Of a stretch of 64,000 bases of DNA, positions 11,441 to 27,229 are shown piece by piece. Under the pieces are notes generated by a model. The model was not told the DNA's origin. It saw only the letters and a list, made by a program, of their open reading frames with translations, and did not search any database. The stretch comes from Corylus avellana. Taxonomy: Eukaryota; Streptophyta; Magnoliopsida; Fagales; Betulaceae. Position 1 is the first letter of the stretch, and every line of letters begins with the position of its first letter. Location: contig NC_081545.1 in NCBI RefSeq assembly GCF_901000735.1, positions 3,826,583 through 3,890,582 on the forward strand, written 5' to 3'. A program made the position numbers and the translations under genes.

Positions 11441-12256
11441 GTCAAAATTGATATGCATATCATGTCTTTACTTTATGCATATGTTGTTCTGACCAATTTC
11501 TTATGTTGACTTTATGTTACTTGTGGTTTGGTAAAGCTGATAAAGGAGGAATTTGGAAATGATGATGCATTCAACTACAACCAAAAAAAAAAAAGATGTT
11601 TCTTTATGAAGTTTAACTTGTGTTTTAAGACCTTTAGTACTGAGATGGCCATGTATATTAAAGTTGCCCTCTTGTTTGTTTGACGTGGATCTGGACAGAG
11701 ATAAAAGGGGTAAGAAATCTTCTGAATATATGCATTGCTTCTATTCACAGGAACAATTTGAAAGAGACAAAATAAATTTGCAATCATCTTGTTAAGGAAT
11801 AGATCATTGTTTGGTGTCCTGTTTCAGAACAGAGTTGTTAGACCGAACCAGTGTTCTTATGTATTTGATAACTTTAATCATTCAAGCTAAAGTTCATACT
11901 AACCAAAACAATCTTCAGGGCCTAATACCCAAATGATTGTATAATTTCAGTATAAAAACATAAGGCCCACAATTAACCATTAAGGTAATTGTACAATAAA
12001 AGTTAAAGGCTCCAACATGGTAAAAATTTAATAAATAGTTTCGAATTAAGGCCTCCAAATTCCAATTAATAATTGTACAATATAGGTTCTTTCCATGTTT
12101 GTAAAACGTTTTAAAACTCTAATATGGTAAAAAGTTCATAAATAATATCTAATTAATGCCCTCAATTACGGTAAAGAAAATAATTTTACAATATTAGGGC
12201 CTTGAAAAATTTCACACATGAAAATGATAATTTATTGAGTTTAAACATATAGTTAT
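11441..12256. other. Duplicated non-coding DNA (unit 1; homologous to 61790-62601)
   Basis: Near-identical to the DNA right of the LINE in unit 3 (for example ATAGATCATTGTTTGG and AAAGTTAAAGGCTCC in both). No coding frame or RNA was seen. Confidence 0.75.
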
Positions 12257-12316
12257 TCTTTTTTTTCTTTTTACATGTCCACACAAGACGGGGGCAGGAA
12301 GGGGATTCAAACTAGT
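12257..12316 (-). mobile_element. Truncated tRNA-derived SINE at the unit 1 breakpoint
   Basis: Poly-T, then ACATGTCCACACAAGACG and GGATTCAAACTAGT, matching the 3' half of the intact SINE at 62602-62708. Similarity stops abruptly after 12316 and MYB intron DNA follows. The SINE head with its A box is missing. Confidence 0.8.
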
Positions 12317-12673
12317 GAAGAAAGAACTGTTTTAATTTGGCCCAAAAAGGAAGATCTCACTTCTCTTCTAATTAGTTTTTGGATTCCATTTGAATTTGCC
12401 AATCCAATCCTTTTGTTTTTCCTTTATTATTTAATGATCCAGTTGTTGGTTCTGATTTTTCTAATAAATAAATACACATGCATCTATGATGCTGACCTCA
12501 AACTTTTTTGTTTCTGAATCTTTTTCCTTTCTTTCTCTCTCTTTCTCAATTTTCGTTTGGACCCACCTCTTTATGTTTTTTTGTGAAACCACCCACAATT
12601 TATGAGTCTTTGTTTTTTCCATGACCTCACTGGTTAATTTCCATCTCTGATTCCTCTGCTTTTCTCCCATCAG

Positions 12674-14689
12674 TTACCTGGTCGAACTGACAATGAAATA
12701 AAGAACTACTGGAATGCGAGAATGAAACGACGCCAGAGAGCCGGCTTGCCTCTTTACCCTCACGAAGTGCAGCAAGAAGCGGCAGCGTTTCATCTCCTTC
12801 TGCAGCAGCAGCAGCAGCAACATCAACAACAGCACCACCACCAACAAAAGCAGCCTCAATCTTCCCCTGCTTCATTCTCAGCTCTGCTTTCTTCGTCTCA
12901 TCCGCGTAAGCAGAACCACAATCCCTCGCTTTTCCCCTTCGAGCCGATGAGTTTCTCTTCGAATGCAAACCCTTTTCAGAATTCAGGATTTTACGCCAAC
13001 CCCAACAACCAATTCAAGTTTTTCAGTGAAAACAACAACAACAACAACAACAATTCTGCCGGATATACTCTGCCTCTATCCCCTGTTTCTCCTTTTGGGT
13101 CATCTCCGTCGACTCTGTTGAATCAGAACATTGCAATGTCAGTAATTCAATGGTTGTGGGGCCTCCATGCGAGCCATTTGGTGTAGTCCAGGGACTGGAA
13201 ACAGGGCTTCCTTCAAACCAAACGCCACCGTACTCAACACCTCATGCTTCCTGCACTACACTGCTAATGAGTACGAAATCGAGCCGCCATTGACACACAG
13301 CAATAGTGGATTGCTGGATGCTCTCCTGGTGGAGTCTCAAACTCTGTCCGACAAGTCTAAGGGAAAAGAATTATCCGGTGACAAAGGGAAAAGCGTCGTG
13401 GTGGATGCATCTACGGAGGAGGAAGACGCAATGCCTGTGGATTCGGTTTTCAAGACTAGTGCTGAGAACCACTGGGATGATTTGAGCTCTTCTCAATCAT
13501 CAATTGGTGAGTTCTTTGTCTTTTATTTTAGGGGAAACTTCACTTAGGACCCCCAAACTTCCACCCGTTTTGAAATACCCCCCCTGAACTTCAAAGTCTC
13601 TCAATTTAGTCCCCTGAACTTTCAATTGCTATCAATTTGGACCCTTGTAACATTAAACTACATCGTTTTGGATGTTTTATACCCATTTTACCCTTCCCCA
13701 AAACTACGTCGTTTTGTGTCCTAAAATTACAACACCTACCCAGCCCAAAACGACGTCGTTTTATGCATTAATTTTTTTTATTTTTTATTTTTTAAAAAAG
13801 AAAAGCAAAATAAATAAATTAAAAAAAAAAAAAAANNNNNNNNNNNNNNNNNNNNAAAAAAAAAAAATTATTTTATTTTAATTTATTTTATTTATTATTA
13901 TTATTTTAATATTAATGACCAAAACGACGTCGTTTTGGGTTGGGTGGTGATGTAGTTCTGAAGCTCAAAACGGTGTAGTTTTGGAGTAAAAACGACGTAG
14001 TTTTGTTTAAGTCCAAAACGGCGTAGTTTTAGTCGAGGGTAAAATGAGTATAAAAAGTTAAAAGGGTCCAAATTGATAGCAATTGAAAGTTCAGGGGACT
14101 AAATTGAGAGACTTTGAAGTTCAGGGGGGGTATTTCAAAACGGGTGGAAGTTTGGGGGTCCTAAGTGAAGTTTCCCCTTTATTTTACGGATGAAAAAATG
14201 GTGGATTTAATTATTTAAATTAATATTTTAATATTTCTTTTGAGGTCCAACACACGTAAAATAAATAAATAAACCATGAAGTTAAAGTTTAAACTCATTA
14301 TATTCAAATACAAATGTGAAAATCAATTATAATTATTTTTTGTTTAACATGTTTTGTTGTTTGATATCTTCTATGGTATTACGTTGTGCCTTTTGGTTCA
14401 TACAGGGATGAAACCAACTGATCAGGATCCACTAGAAGAAATGAATTCAATGGATGATGATTTGTTGAGCCTACTCGACAACTTCCCGTCAGCTATGCCA
14501 GCCCCCGAGTGGTACCACGGAGGTCATGACATATCTAATGGGCAATCGTCGGGTGCAGCAAGTAACAATGCGAGACTTAATACTCAACAGAATGCTTCAC
14601 TAGTTCCGGTCACAACCACTTCCAATACCTCGGAGCTCGAATGGGACCTAGGCTCTTGCTACTGGAAAAACATGCCCGGCATATGCTAA
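12674..14689 (+). pseudogene. GAMYB-like R2R3-MYB, last two exons only, frameshifted
   Basis: R2R3-MYB proteins of this class are nuclear activators acting in gibberellin signalling, anthers and pollen tubes. Exon 3 (12674-13506) begins after a CAG acceptor with the end of repeat R3 (LPGRTDNEIKNYWNARM), then KRRQRAGLPLYP, which is typical of subgroup 18 (GAMYB/MYB33/MYB101). A Gln/His tract and an Asn tract follow. The frame shifts twice: near 13140 (then VVGPPCEPFGVVQGLE in a second frame) and near 13270 (then SGLLDALLVESQTLS in a third). Exon 4 (14406-14689) encodes MDDDLLSLLDNFPS and ends WKNMPGIC. The exons for R2 and most of R3 are absent; duplicated DNA starts 357 bp upstream of exon 3. 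The Gln tract resembles MYB101/97/120, but the exact paralogue is uncertain. Confidence 0.85.
13531..14177. mobile_element. MULE-type foldback element in the MYB intron
   Basis: Inverted arms of about 140 bp: the left begins GGGGAAACTTCACTTAGGAC and the right ends with its complement. A perfect 9-bp duplication TTTATTTTA flanks it (13522-13530, 14178-14186). Repeated ACGACGTCGTTTT motifs lie in both inner arms. A 20-base run of N (13836-13855) sits at the hairpin centre, a typical assembly stop. Confidence 0.9.
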
Positions 14690-15190
14690 GCAGCTTCCTA
14701 CAGACGTTGGTGTTCCCCTTAAATAGTCTAGGGTTAGTGTGCTAGTGTTGTATGGTTTGAAGAGTAGAAGTAGAGTATCCATATACATATGGGTTTAGGA
14801 TTAGATTGTAGTCTGCACATGTGGTTGAAAAACTAGAATGTCAATGGTGTTGTATGTAAGTTTAGCTTTAAATTAGGCGTTATGACCCTCTTCTCATGTT
14901 GTGGTTCAATGTTTATTTTGGAAGTGGCTTGTGCATGTAGCAAAAAACAACATAAAGAAAACCTTGTGTTATGGTTGTGTGGTATATGTCATCAATGTAG
15001 AAATTAGTTTTTACATTAGCCCCAACCATTTAGGGTTACCTCATATGTTCTCTTCTTTTGTGTTTTCATTTGTGAAATTATCAGTTACTTTTCTTGAAAT
15101 CTAAAGTTCTTAAGAATGGGATTTGAATAAGGTGCTATGTATATTGTATGTGATATGTACAACTTATGTGCGAGCGCATGTGGGTTCTCA
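14690..15190. other. 3' flank of the MYB pseudogene
   Basis: Non-coding DNA after the MYB stop codon, probably 3' UTR and downstream flank of the parent gene. No other gene seen. Confidence 0.5.
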
Positions 15191-15194
15191 GACA

Positions 15195-15857
15195 CACATG
15201 TAATTAAGGCCCACTGGCCCTCTCACATGAGCTTCCAATATTGTATGCAATACATATTACAAATAGCTCATGTGAGAGCGCAGATGAGCCTTCGGCTCCA
15301 CCTGCTCGAACAAGTACTCGAACGCCTGCTCAGTTGCATAGAAATCTGTCCGAACAAGTAAGGCCATATTACCCTATCACACAAATTACTAATATTGCAT
15401 GTAATATGAACAGCTCATCTCACCTGATTCTCATAGAGCGAGTCATATTATATGAGGCCTAAGGTGCTTTGCCAAATTTAGCAAAGTTAAAACTAAACGG
15501 ATAGGTTGCCTAAGAATCTATACGTTCAAACACACGTGTACATACAGGTTGCCTAAAAATATGTCCAAACAAGTAATTAAGGCCCAGTTGCCCTCTCACA
15601 TGAGCTGCCAAAATTGTATGCAATAGAAATTACAAACAGCTCATATGCGAGCGCAAATGAGCTTCTGGCTCCACCTGCTCGAACGCCTGCTTAGTTGCTC
15701 AGAAATATGTCAGAGCAAGTAAGGCCAGCTTACCATTTCACAGAAATTACTAATATTGCATGTAATATGAACAGCTCGTCTCACTTGATCCTCGTAGAAC
15801 AAATCATATAATATGAGGCCAAAAGTGCTTTGCTAAATTTAGCAAAGCTAAAACTAT
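15195..15857. repeat. Direct tandem duplication, unit about 375 bp
   Basis: Two diverged copies (about 15195-15492 and 15572-15857). Each begins TAATTAAGGCCCA, contains CTCACATGAGCT, GGCTCCACCTGCTCGAAC and ATTGCATGTAATATGAAC, and ends near AAATTTAGCAAAG. A shorter leftover lies between them. No coding signal. Confidence 0.8.
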
Positions 15858-16440
15858 ACACTTTGTACTGCAAGATGACTCCACGAATGACCCTTTTCTT
15901 GCATATATATATGTCTCTGTGTGTGCGCACGCGCGCGCACAATGCCAAAATGAGGGAGCAGGCATGATAAACCCTAGTTGCCACATATCCTCACTTTTCA
16001 TCCAGGAATCCCGTATTAAAAATAGCATGTCTGCAAAGTTGCTAAATTTAGATCGAGGAGCCTTAGCTTGATTGGCTTTTGTTCTTGGTAATGAAACGTC
16101 TCTATTTTTAGTGAGAAGAAAGGGCTCACGCATACCATCTTTTCCCCATTCATCTCCCACTTTCCTCTAAATGCTTCCAATATACAAATTACTCATGAAT
16201 GTGACAGACAACATTTGCAGCTGCTTAGATTATGGGCCACCCAGGAAACATGTTTCTTGTTCCATTCCCCTACCCCCTTGTAATTCTTTCGTCTAATCCT
16301 ATGTAAGTAGATGCATTACGATAGTTTTAAGGTTCATGCCCCCCACATTTTGCATCCAATTTTTACTAAACAAAACGTTTGCTTAATTCAAAATTTACTC
16401 GAAGATCAATCCTCTAAACTTTAAAAAGTGACAATTCACT
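15858..16440. other. Intergenic DNA without recognised feature
   Basis: Contains a GT/GC alternating run near 15918-15940 and nothing else that I can support. Confidence 0.4.
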
Positions 16441-16725
16441 GCTATCAGTACTTTTTGTTAACTTGGTTCTGGCGAGGTCCCGATCGGGTCCCAACAAGGT
16501 TCTAGCGGGTCCCGGTGATGTCCTGACTAGGTCCGTCGATTTAAGAATGAGATGCTGAAACTCGAAAAATGGTTTACAATTTTAAAAAAGGAAAATTATT
16601 TTACAGAAATTAAAGAAGTTTTTTTTCGGTCAAACCGAAAATATTTTCCGTCACACTAAACATCAGAAAATACGAAAAATATTTTTCAAAAATCATTTTA
16701 CGCCGAAACAAACAGAGCCTTAATG
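16440..16725. repeat. Dispersed MITE-like repeat (inverse of the family at 24345-24610)
   Basis: Contains TTCGGTCAAACCGAAAATAT and ends with ACAAACAGAGCCTTAA. The complementary sequences occur at 24345-24610 and 58335-58610. Probably a decayed DNA-transposon derivative; the ends are not resolved. Confidence 0.5.
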
Positions 16726-16894
16726 GGAGGTGCCCAAAGGTATGTGTGCATATATACCAGTTTGCTTTGATATGTGTCCATGGTTTATGAAGGGAGCATA
16801 GAGATTGCATGATACAAGAGTGATTTGATACTACTTGTCCATGCACTTCATGCTGCCAAGGTACTTCTCACACCACCCCATTTTCAAGCCATTG

Positions 16895-18596
16895 ATTTCT
16901 CCCCCCACAGACTTTGTGGATAACTCTCCAATGTTCTCAATTTGTGGTTTTTGGGGTCTTGTTTTTCTTAACTCAAGGACTTCTGCTTTGCCTTTTCCAC
17001 TTGGCAGAAACTCTGGTTCCTTCTTAAACCACTACACTTGCACATACTCAATGTGAATAATCAATCCTTTTGTACAATCTTTTTTTTTTTTTTTCCCTAA
17101 AATATCCAGTTGAGAAAATCATACTGTTTTGTTATCTATGCTGGAACTTTATTAAAAAATAAATAAAAAATATTGCACAAAAAATCCTATTTCTCGCCCT
17201 AGGACATTCACTAATGTATTTCTCGCCTTAGGACATTCACTAATGTATTTATGAAGTGGGGAAGGGAATGAGACCACCAACAAATACGCAAAAGATGAGA
17301 ACGTAGAGATCGAGGGATACAGCTTTTAGATTGCTCATTCGAGCCTTAGAGCACTCTCAGCAACTTCTTTTTTATTTTATCTAAATTTGGGAAACAAAAC
17401 TATTATTTGTTTCTCTATTCAAATACATTTCACAATAATTTCTCTTATCTTTTCCTATACCATTAAAGTATTATTTATTTACAAAATACAAATTTTTTTA
17501 CATACCCTCACATTTTTTACAAAATTCCTACACAATCTGTCAGTCTCAATAGAAGACAAAAAGATGAAAGAGAGGAGAAAGCAATATTTTATGTTAAGTA
17601 ATGGATAGGGAAGCTAAAGTGCTACCCAATGTTTAAGGAATGTATAGGGTATCTGTTGCACGTAGCTTTTTGAAAAAAAAAATAGAATTTTTCTTATATT
17701 CAGGAAAGAGAATAGGCTTTAAGGAAACTGTTAAGAATGCTCTTGATCATGCGGCTGTCTCAATGTCTTTTGTCTAACTCTACAATCATGCATATGCACT
17801 CTGCTCGATCTATATGCTCTTTTCCCTACCTCTTTAGTCATCATAAATTGAGTCATGCATCATTGAACTTTGTCTAGGTAACCACTAACAAACAAGCAAA
17901 TATATTACACACCCACCTCCAACAAAAATACAAACAAATCATTTATGCATCTAATGTTTTTTTAAAAAAATATATATATTTTTTTTATTAATAATGATTG
18001 CTTATCGTTCTTTTTGAGTTCCCCCTCTAGAAATTTATGTAAAATATAAAATAGGAGGAAAGAGAAAGCAGAGAGAGAACATAGAAAATTTAGGGTGGAT
18101 TGGCCTTAAGAGGCCTACATTCACCAATGAGAGTTGCCCTTTATGACCAAATTTGGAAAACTGTGGTAAGTAAAGAGAATAGAAGAATGGTAATCAATCA
18201 AATCCTAAATGCACATATTTTTTTTTGAAAGATAAATGCACATATTTTAATATGGAAAATAAATCAAACCTAATATGGAAAACACACACATATGGATATT
18301 GCTTTCTTTAACTTAAATGATTCTCAATGGAAAGTGTCATATTCTACAAATTAGAAATTCAAAAACAGAAGTTATCAATACATAAGAACAATGGTTTAAG
18401 CAGAGCAACTATATTCTGAATCAGGACACCAAACTATGATAGAAGCAGTGCATGTTCACTGAATTAAAGCATAAAATAAGGGCTGCATCATTCCAATAAG
18501 AATATAGTATCAGATGACATGGCTCAGAAATCCAACAAATATTATTGCAACAGCATTTGGCTCTTCAAACCAGAAGGGCACGAAGAAATTTTCAAA
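16895..18596. other. 3' flank of gene B (homologous to 51362-53021)
   Basis: Non-coding. It is near-identical to the 3' flank of gene C, starting abruptly at GATTTCTCCCCCCACAG, where the unit 2 deletion joins it to the LINE at 51361. No gene seen. Confidence 0.7.
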
Positions 18597-22974
<4,378 letters not shown>

Positions 22975-22978
22975 TCTC

Positions 22979-23086
22979 TCTGCCTTCTGTGTGTGTTGGA
23001 GTAGAAGAGACGAGTGAATGCCCTTGGCTTTTCTCTGCCTTCTGTGTGTGTTGGAGCAGAAGAGACAAGTGAATGCCCTTTTATAG
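22979..23086. repeat. 55-bp tandem duplication in the leader of gene B
   Basis: TCTGCCTTCTGTGTGTGTTG occurs at 22979 and again at 23034 with the following bases (GAATGCCC). Genes A and C have one copy. It lengthens the leader between TATA box and ATG. Confidence 0.85.
23078..23085 (-). promoter_or_regulatory. TATA box of gene B
   Basis: TATAAAAG on the minus strand, about 104-111 bp upstream of the ATG at 22974. The equivalent site of gene C (57640-57647) reads TATTAAAG, and it is deleted from gene A. Confidence 0.6.
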
Positions 23087-23162
23087 GTGCATGCATGGGT
23101 AATGTAACTGAAATGATGACATACCATCTAAGGTTGTCCTGGGTCACCAAGAAAATAATTAC

Positions 23163-23770
23163 GAGAAAGTTCACATAACTCCCTCAAACCACCACTTAAT
23201 TGACAATGTCCTCCCCAAACTTTAAATTGTGACAATGTCTCCTCCAAACTACCAAAAATTGTCAATGTTCCCCCAATGACGAAATTATCCTTAATAAAAT
23301 TAAAAAAAAAAAAAAAAAAAAACTAAAACTAAAACTTTTAGAAAAAACCTAAAACGAACAAAAAAAACAAAAAAAATCTAAACGTTGGCCAATTTTTTTT
23401 TTTTTAAAAAAAAAAATCAATTTTATAAGAAAAAAATTAAAAAAAATTTAGATTTTTTTTTATTTTTTATATAAAAATTGAAAATTTTCGTTTATTTATT
23501 TATTTTTATTTTTGTTTTATAATTTTATTTAAATAAAAATTTACGTTTAAAAAAAATAAAAATAAAAAATCTTTTTTTTTTGAATTTATAGGGGTATTTT
23601 TGTCTTATTAAGAAATCTATAGGGGCATTTTTGTCTTATTGCTAGTCTTGGGGGGGACATTGACAATGTTTTGGCAGTTTGGAGGGAACATTGTCGCAAT
23701 TGAAAGTTTGGGGAGAGACATTGTCAATTTGGTGGTAATTTGAGGAGGGTATGTGGACTTTACCCAAATA
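23163..23770. mobile_element. Foldback (MULE-MITE-like) element in the gene B promoter
   Basis: The left arm (AAAGTTCACATAACTCCCTC, TTGACAATGTCC) and right arm (GGGTATGTGGACTTTACCC, ACATTGTCAATTTGG) are inverted, with an A/T-rich core at 23300-23600. Gene C lacks it: its promoter runs from GGTCCCCAACAAAAT into AAAAGTTGATTGAAC near 57700. No clean target duplication could be set. Confidence 0.75.
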
Positions 23771-24887
23771 AATAATTGAGTGAACAGGAGGAGAGGTGAG
23801 AGGTGACAGGGTTTTTCTTTTTTGGTACAAGAGTCCAAGATCAACCTTTTTTTTCTGTTTTCTGTTGCGACATGGAAAAAAATAAGAATTTTTAGTATAT
23901 AAAAGTAAAAAAAAAAAATATTTTGTAATTATTTTTTTATTTAAACGGTGGTAAAAGGTGAATGATGTGATAAAAAAATAAAAAAGTGAGAATATTTTGA
24001 TGTTTATTTTTTTGAGAAATGAAGTGTGAATAGTGTTGAGGGGAGGGGAAGGGGTTGCCAAACGGTATTTGGGAATTTTAATAGTTTTATTGTTGAGATT
24101 GCCTGTAATTTCAACAACAAATGTGAAAAAAGTATTTATAAAACTCATTTGTTTGAGTAATTTTCAGGCCGTTCAACCCTTGTTCAGGTAGGTTAACCTC
24201 ATAAAGGCTCTCTCATATTTACTATCGAATTACTAGGATTCAGGTAGGAGACTCCCTATTACAAACCCTTGCTCATAGAAGGGAAAACTTCACCTAATTC
24301 TCTTAATTATCATTGCTTTTACAATCACCATCTCTAAAATTTAAGGCTTTGTTTGTTTTTGCGTAAAATGATTTTTATGAGTTTTTGGGTGTTTGGTGCG
24401 ACGAAAAATAATAGTCAACAAAAAATATTTTCGGTTTGACCGAAAAAGCTTCTTTAATTTTCGTAAAATGGCTTTCATTTTTTAAAACGTTAAATCATTT
24501 TTTCGAGTTTGAGCATCTTACTTTCAGATCGACAGATGCAACTGAAACGTCACCGGAACCCCACTAAGACTTCACCGATTCACCATCGAGACCCCCGATC
24601 AGGACATTATCATAATTTAAAATATAATGGTCACTGAGCAAGTGTCCATCAGTGCATCACCAAGAAAGACAAAATGTCACATGTTTAGGTTTCATCTCTT
24701 GTAATTTTCCCAACAGGTGCCACCTATCAAAGATTAGGTAGGATACTAATTTTAGGTAACCATAACAAATTATTACAAATTAATCATATCCATTAGATGG
24801 AGTACCGTGATTAGAAAGAACGGGTGGAAGTTATACACCTACTCACATGTGGGGTGTGCTTGCAAGAAAATGGGCAATAGATAGATT
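23771..24887. other. Upstream region of gene B (homologous to about 57720-58920)
   Basis: Non-coding and collinear with the gene C upstream region. It contains the dispersed MITE-like repeat at 24345-24610 (TTCGGTTTGACCGAAAAAG). No gene. Confidence 0.65.
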
Positions 24888-25190
24888 TGAGGGGATTTCT
24901 AAGGTATATTTGTTTTCTTTTATGTGTCACTTTTCTGAGGGGATTTCTAAGGTATATTTGTTTTCTTTTATGTGTCTCAAGGTATATTTGTTTTCTTTTA
25001 TGTGTCACTTTTCTGAGGGGATTTCTAAGGTATATTTGTTTTCTTTTATGTGTCACTTTTCTGAGGGGATTTCTAAGGTATATTTGTTTTCTTTTGTGTC
25101 ACTTTTCTGAGGGGATTTCTAAGGTATATTTTTTTTCTTTTATGTGTCACTTTTCTGAGGGGATTTGCAAGAAAGTAGGTGTCACTTTTA
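24888..25190. repeat. 48-bp minisatellite upstream of gene B
   Basis: About six to seven head-to-tail copies, two of them partial, of a unit beginning GGGGATTTCTAAGGTATATT and ending TGTGTCACTTTTCTGA. The homologous place in unit 3 (58921) has one partial copy. Open frames through it are repeat artefacts. Confidence 0.92.
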
Positions 25191-25389
25191 TGTTTTCTTT
25201 TTAATATTCTTTTAAAATTAATATGATTTTTAAAATTATTATTTGATCAAAATTTAATAAGGATTTATTACAAATTTGATAATAATTTTAAACCCATATC
25301 AGTTTTGGAGGAATATAAGGACATTCCCAAATTCCCCTTCACGCTTTTTTAATTTTTTAATCAAGTCAGAAATAGAAAAGTCTTCTTTC

Positions 25390-25395
<6 letters not shown>

Positions 25396-25432
<37 letters not shown>
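25396..25432. repeat. (AT)n microsatellite
   Basis: Uninterrupted TA dinucleotides. The gene C counterpart has only ATAATAATA at 59185. Confidence 0.9.
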
Positions 25433-25433
<1 letters not shown>

Positions 25434-26225
25434 ATATAAACGTTTTGTTAGAGAAATTAATATCTTTGAAAATACTTAAATAAGACCACAATATAATATA
25501 TTAATTCAAAATTTTAAGTTAATAGTTTGGAGCCTAACTATATTATAGTAATGAATGACATTGTTAATATGACAACTTGTTCTTTGTTATGCTATATTAA
25601 CCTCATAAGATTCTTCCCATTTTCCCCCTCTCCCGCTTTGAATAAAAATAAATAAAAACTAAAACTCATAAGATTCTTTTATATTTGTTGTCAGGTTGAA
25701 TTGTTGAGATCTACAAGTAAGATTTTTCTACTTTGGACAAGGGATTCTCTCGCAACTCCCCTACAACTTTTTCTACAAAATTGCAGGGAATTGTATCTCA
25801 AAATTCACTTCAAAGAATATTTGGAACGTGTTTGAGATTGTGATAAAAATGCTACAATAATTTTGCTCTTTAGCAACAAGTCACTGATAATCTCAAAATT
25901 GTTGGGAAGGCAATTATGTCGTCACCAATACAAGCTGCATGACGTTCTAACATATAGAAGACAATGCAAATTTTTTTAAGTCAAAATTTAGGTGGGATTT
26001 TCTCTCTACTTTCTGCCAACCAAATCATAAAGATGACATGTGAAGAGCAAACCCATTCTAGATCTGCCTCCATCTTTGGTGGGGTGTTTATGCAGTGATG
26101 TGGAAAGGAGAGAGGAGGTGAGAATTTGGTAGACATGGACTTTTGAGAAGTATATTTATATCCAAAACCTACCTCCCCCATAATTTTCCACCATGCATCT
26201 GTTTCTTCTCCATGGGCTTAAATAC
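25433..26225. other. Duplicated intergenic block, unit 2 left part
   Basis: Homologous to 511-584 plus 6898-7575 and to about 59205-59965. It ends with the target duplication AATAC (26221-26225) of the LTR element. Non-coding. Confidence 0.7.
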
Positions 26226-27160
26226 TGTTAGTTCTTGTGTTAGCTTAATTCAGTTTCAAAATGCTGAGGCTACTATTCACGGGCTCAAACACTGATATAG
26301 AATGCTTAGAATCCAATCTCCACCGTTCATAATGTAGATTCATGTGTTATGAACGTCTCTGCAAAATTTCAACTCAATTAGATCACAAACGTCCATCGAT
26401 CGGAGCTGTTGATCAAGGCTAGACAGCATTTCCAGAATGCTATTTCACCCATTGCATGCCCTGTCCGAACAGGCCTTCCCCGGGTTCGGACCGCATTTCT
26501 AGAAACCTTATTTTTGCTCCGCAAGGTCCTGTTTGGACAACCCATTAACCTGTCCGGACACCCTGTAAGTTTTAGGCCCAAAAACGTGATTTTAAGTGGG
26601 TTAGGTCTAGGGTTTTGTCGGGGGTATATATACATCTTTATAAAAGAGAGAGGCACGAATTTTCACCCCCAAAGAGTTCGTCGGAGGCTGTGCTAAGAGA
26701 GATCATATGTGGTGAGCGTTAAATTGAATCTCTTAGAGTTTTAGTTATTCTTTTGATAAATCTACGGTTGAGAAGTCTATCGGAGTTCCGGTAAAAGGAA
26801 ATCATATAGAAGAATTGTGCCAGATGTTCTGGAAATGGCTACTGCGGTTGAAGTCAAGTGGGTCGCTTGTTGTGTGCAAGAAAGTGTCAATTGCAAGGTT
26901 TTGTAATCCTTCTTGTATTCCTTATTCTTCTTATAGTTGATTGATTTCCTGGGTTTGGCTGCCCCTGAGAGGTTTTACATTTAAAGAGTTATCTAAATGG
27001 TTTCCTCTTCATAACCAAATATCTGTGTTCTTGAATGTTCATTATATATCTGTATTTGGTTGAATATTAACTATTAGGTTAGATCTTATTACGCATAATC
27101 TTTGTGAAACACCTAGACATTTGAATAGGTGTCATTTGGAGTCGTATTTTAGGTTTTTCA
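26226..27160 (+). repeat. LTR 1 (outer 5' LTR of the nest), 935 bp
   Basis: Starts TGTTAGTTCTTGTG and ends TTTTTCA directly before the primer-binding site. AATAC precedes it and recurs after LTR 4 (48870-48874). U3 holds several copies of a TGTCCGGACA-like palindrome. TATATATACATC near 26625 is a likely TATA region. Confidence 0.93.
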
Positions 27161-27162
27161 AT

Positions 27163-27174
27163 TGGTATCAGAGC
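27163..27174 (+). other. Primer-binding site (initiator tRNA-Met type)
   Basis: TGGTATCAGAGC lies two bases after the LTR, the usual priming site of plant Ty1/copia elements. The inner copy (45157 on) is mutated to TGGTATTAGAGC. Confidence 0.88.
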
Positions 27175-27229
27175 GGGTTCACTCTGTCAAAGGATTAAAT
27201 TCCTGAGTGTGATCCTATATACTTTCTAG

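Noticed and set aside
24811..25204. Overlapping open frames of 81-105 codons on both strands
   Set aside because: They are translations of the 48-bp minisatellite; frames are open on both strands because the unit length is a multiple of three.
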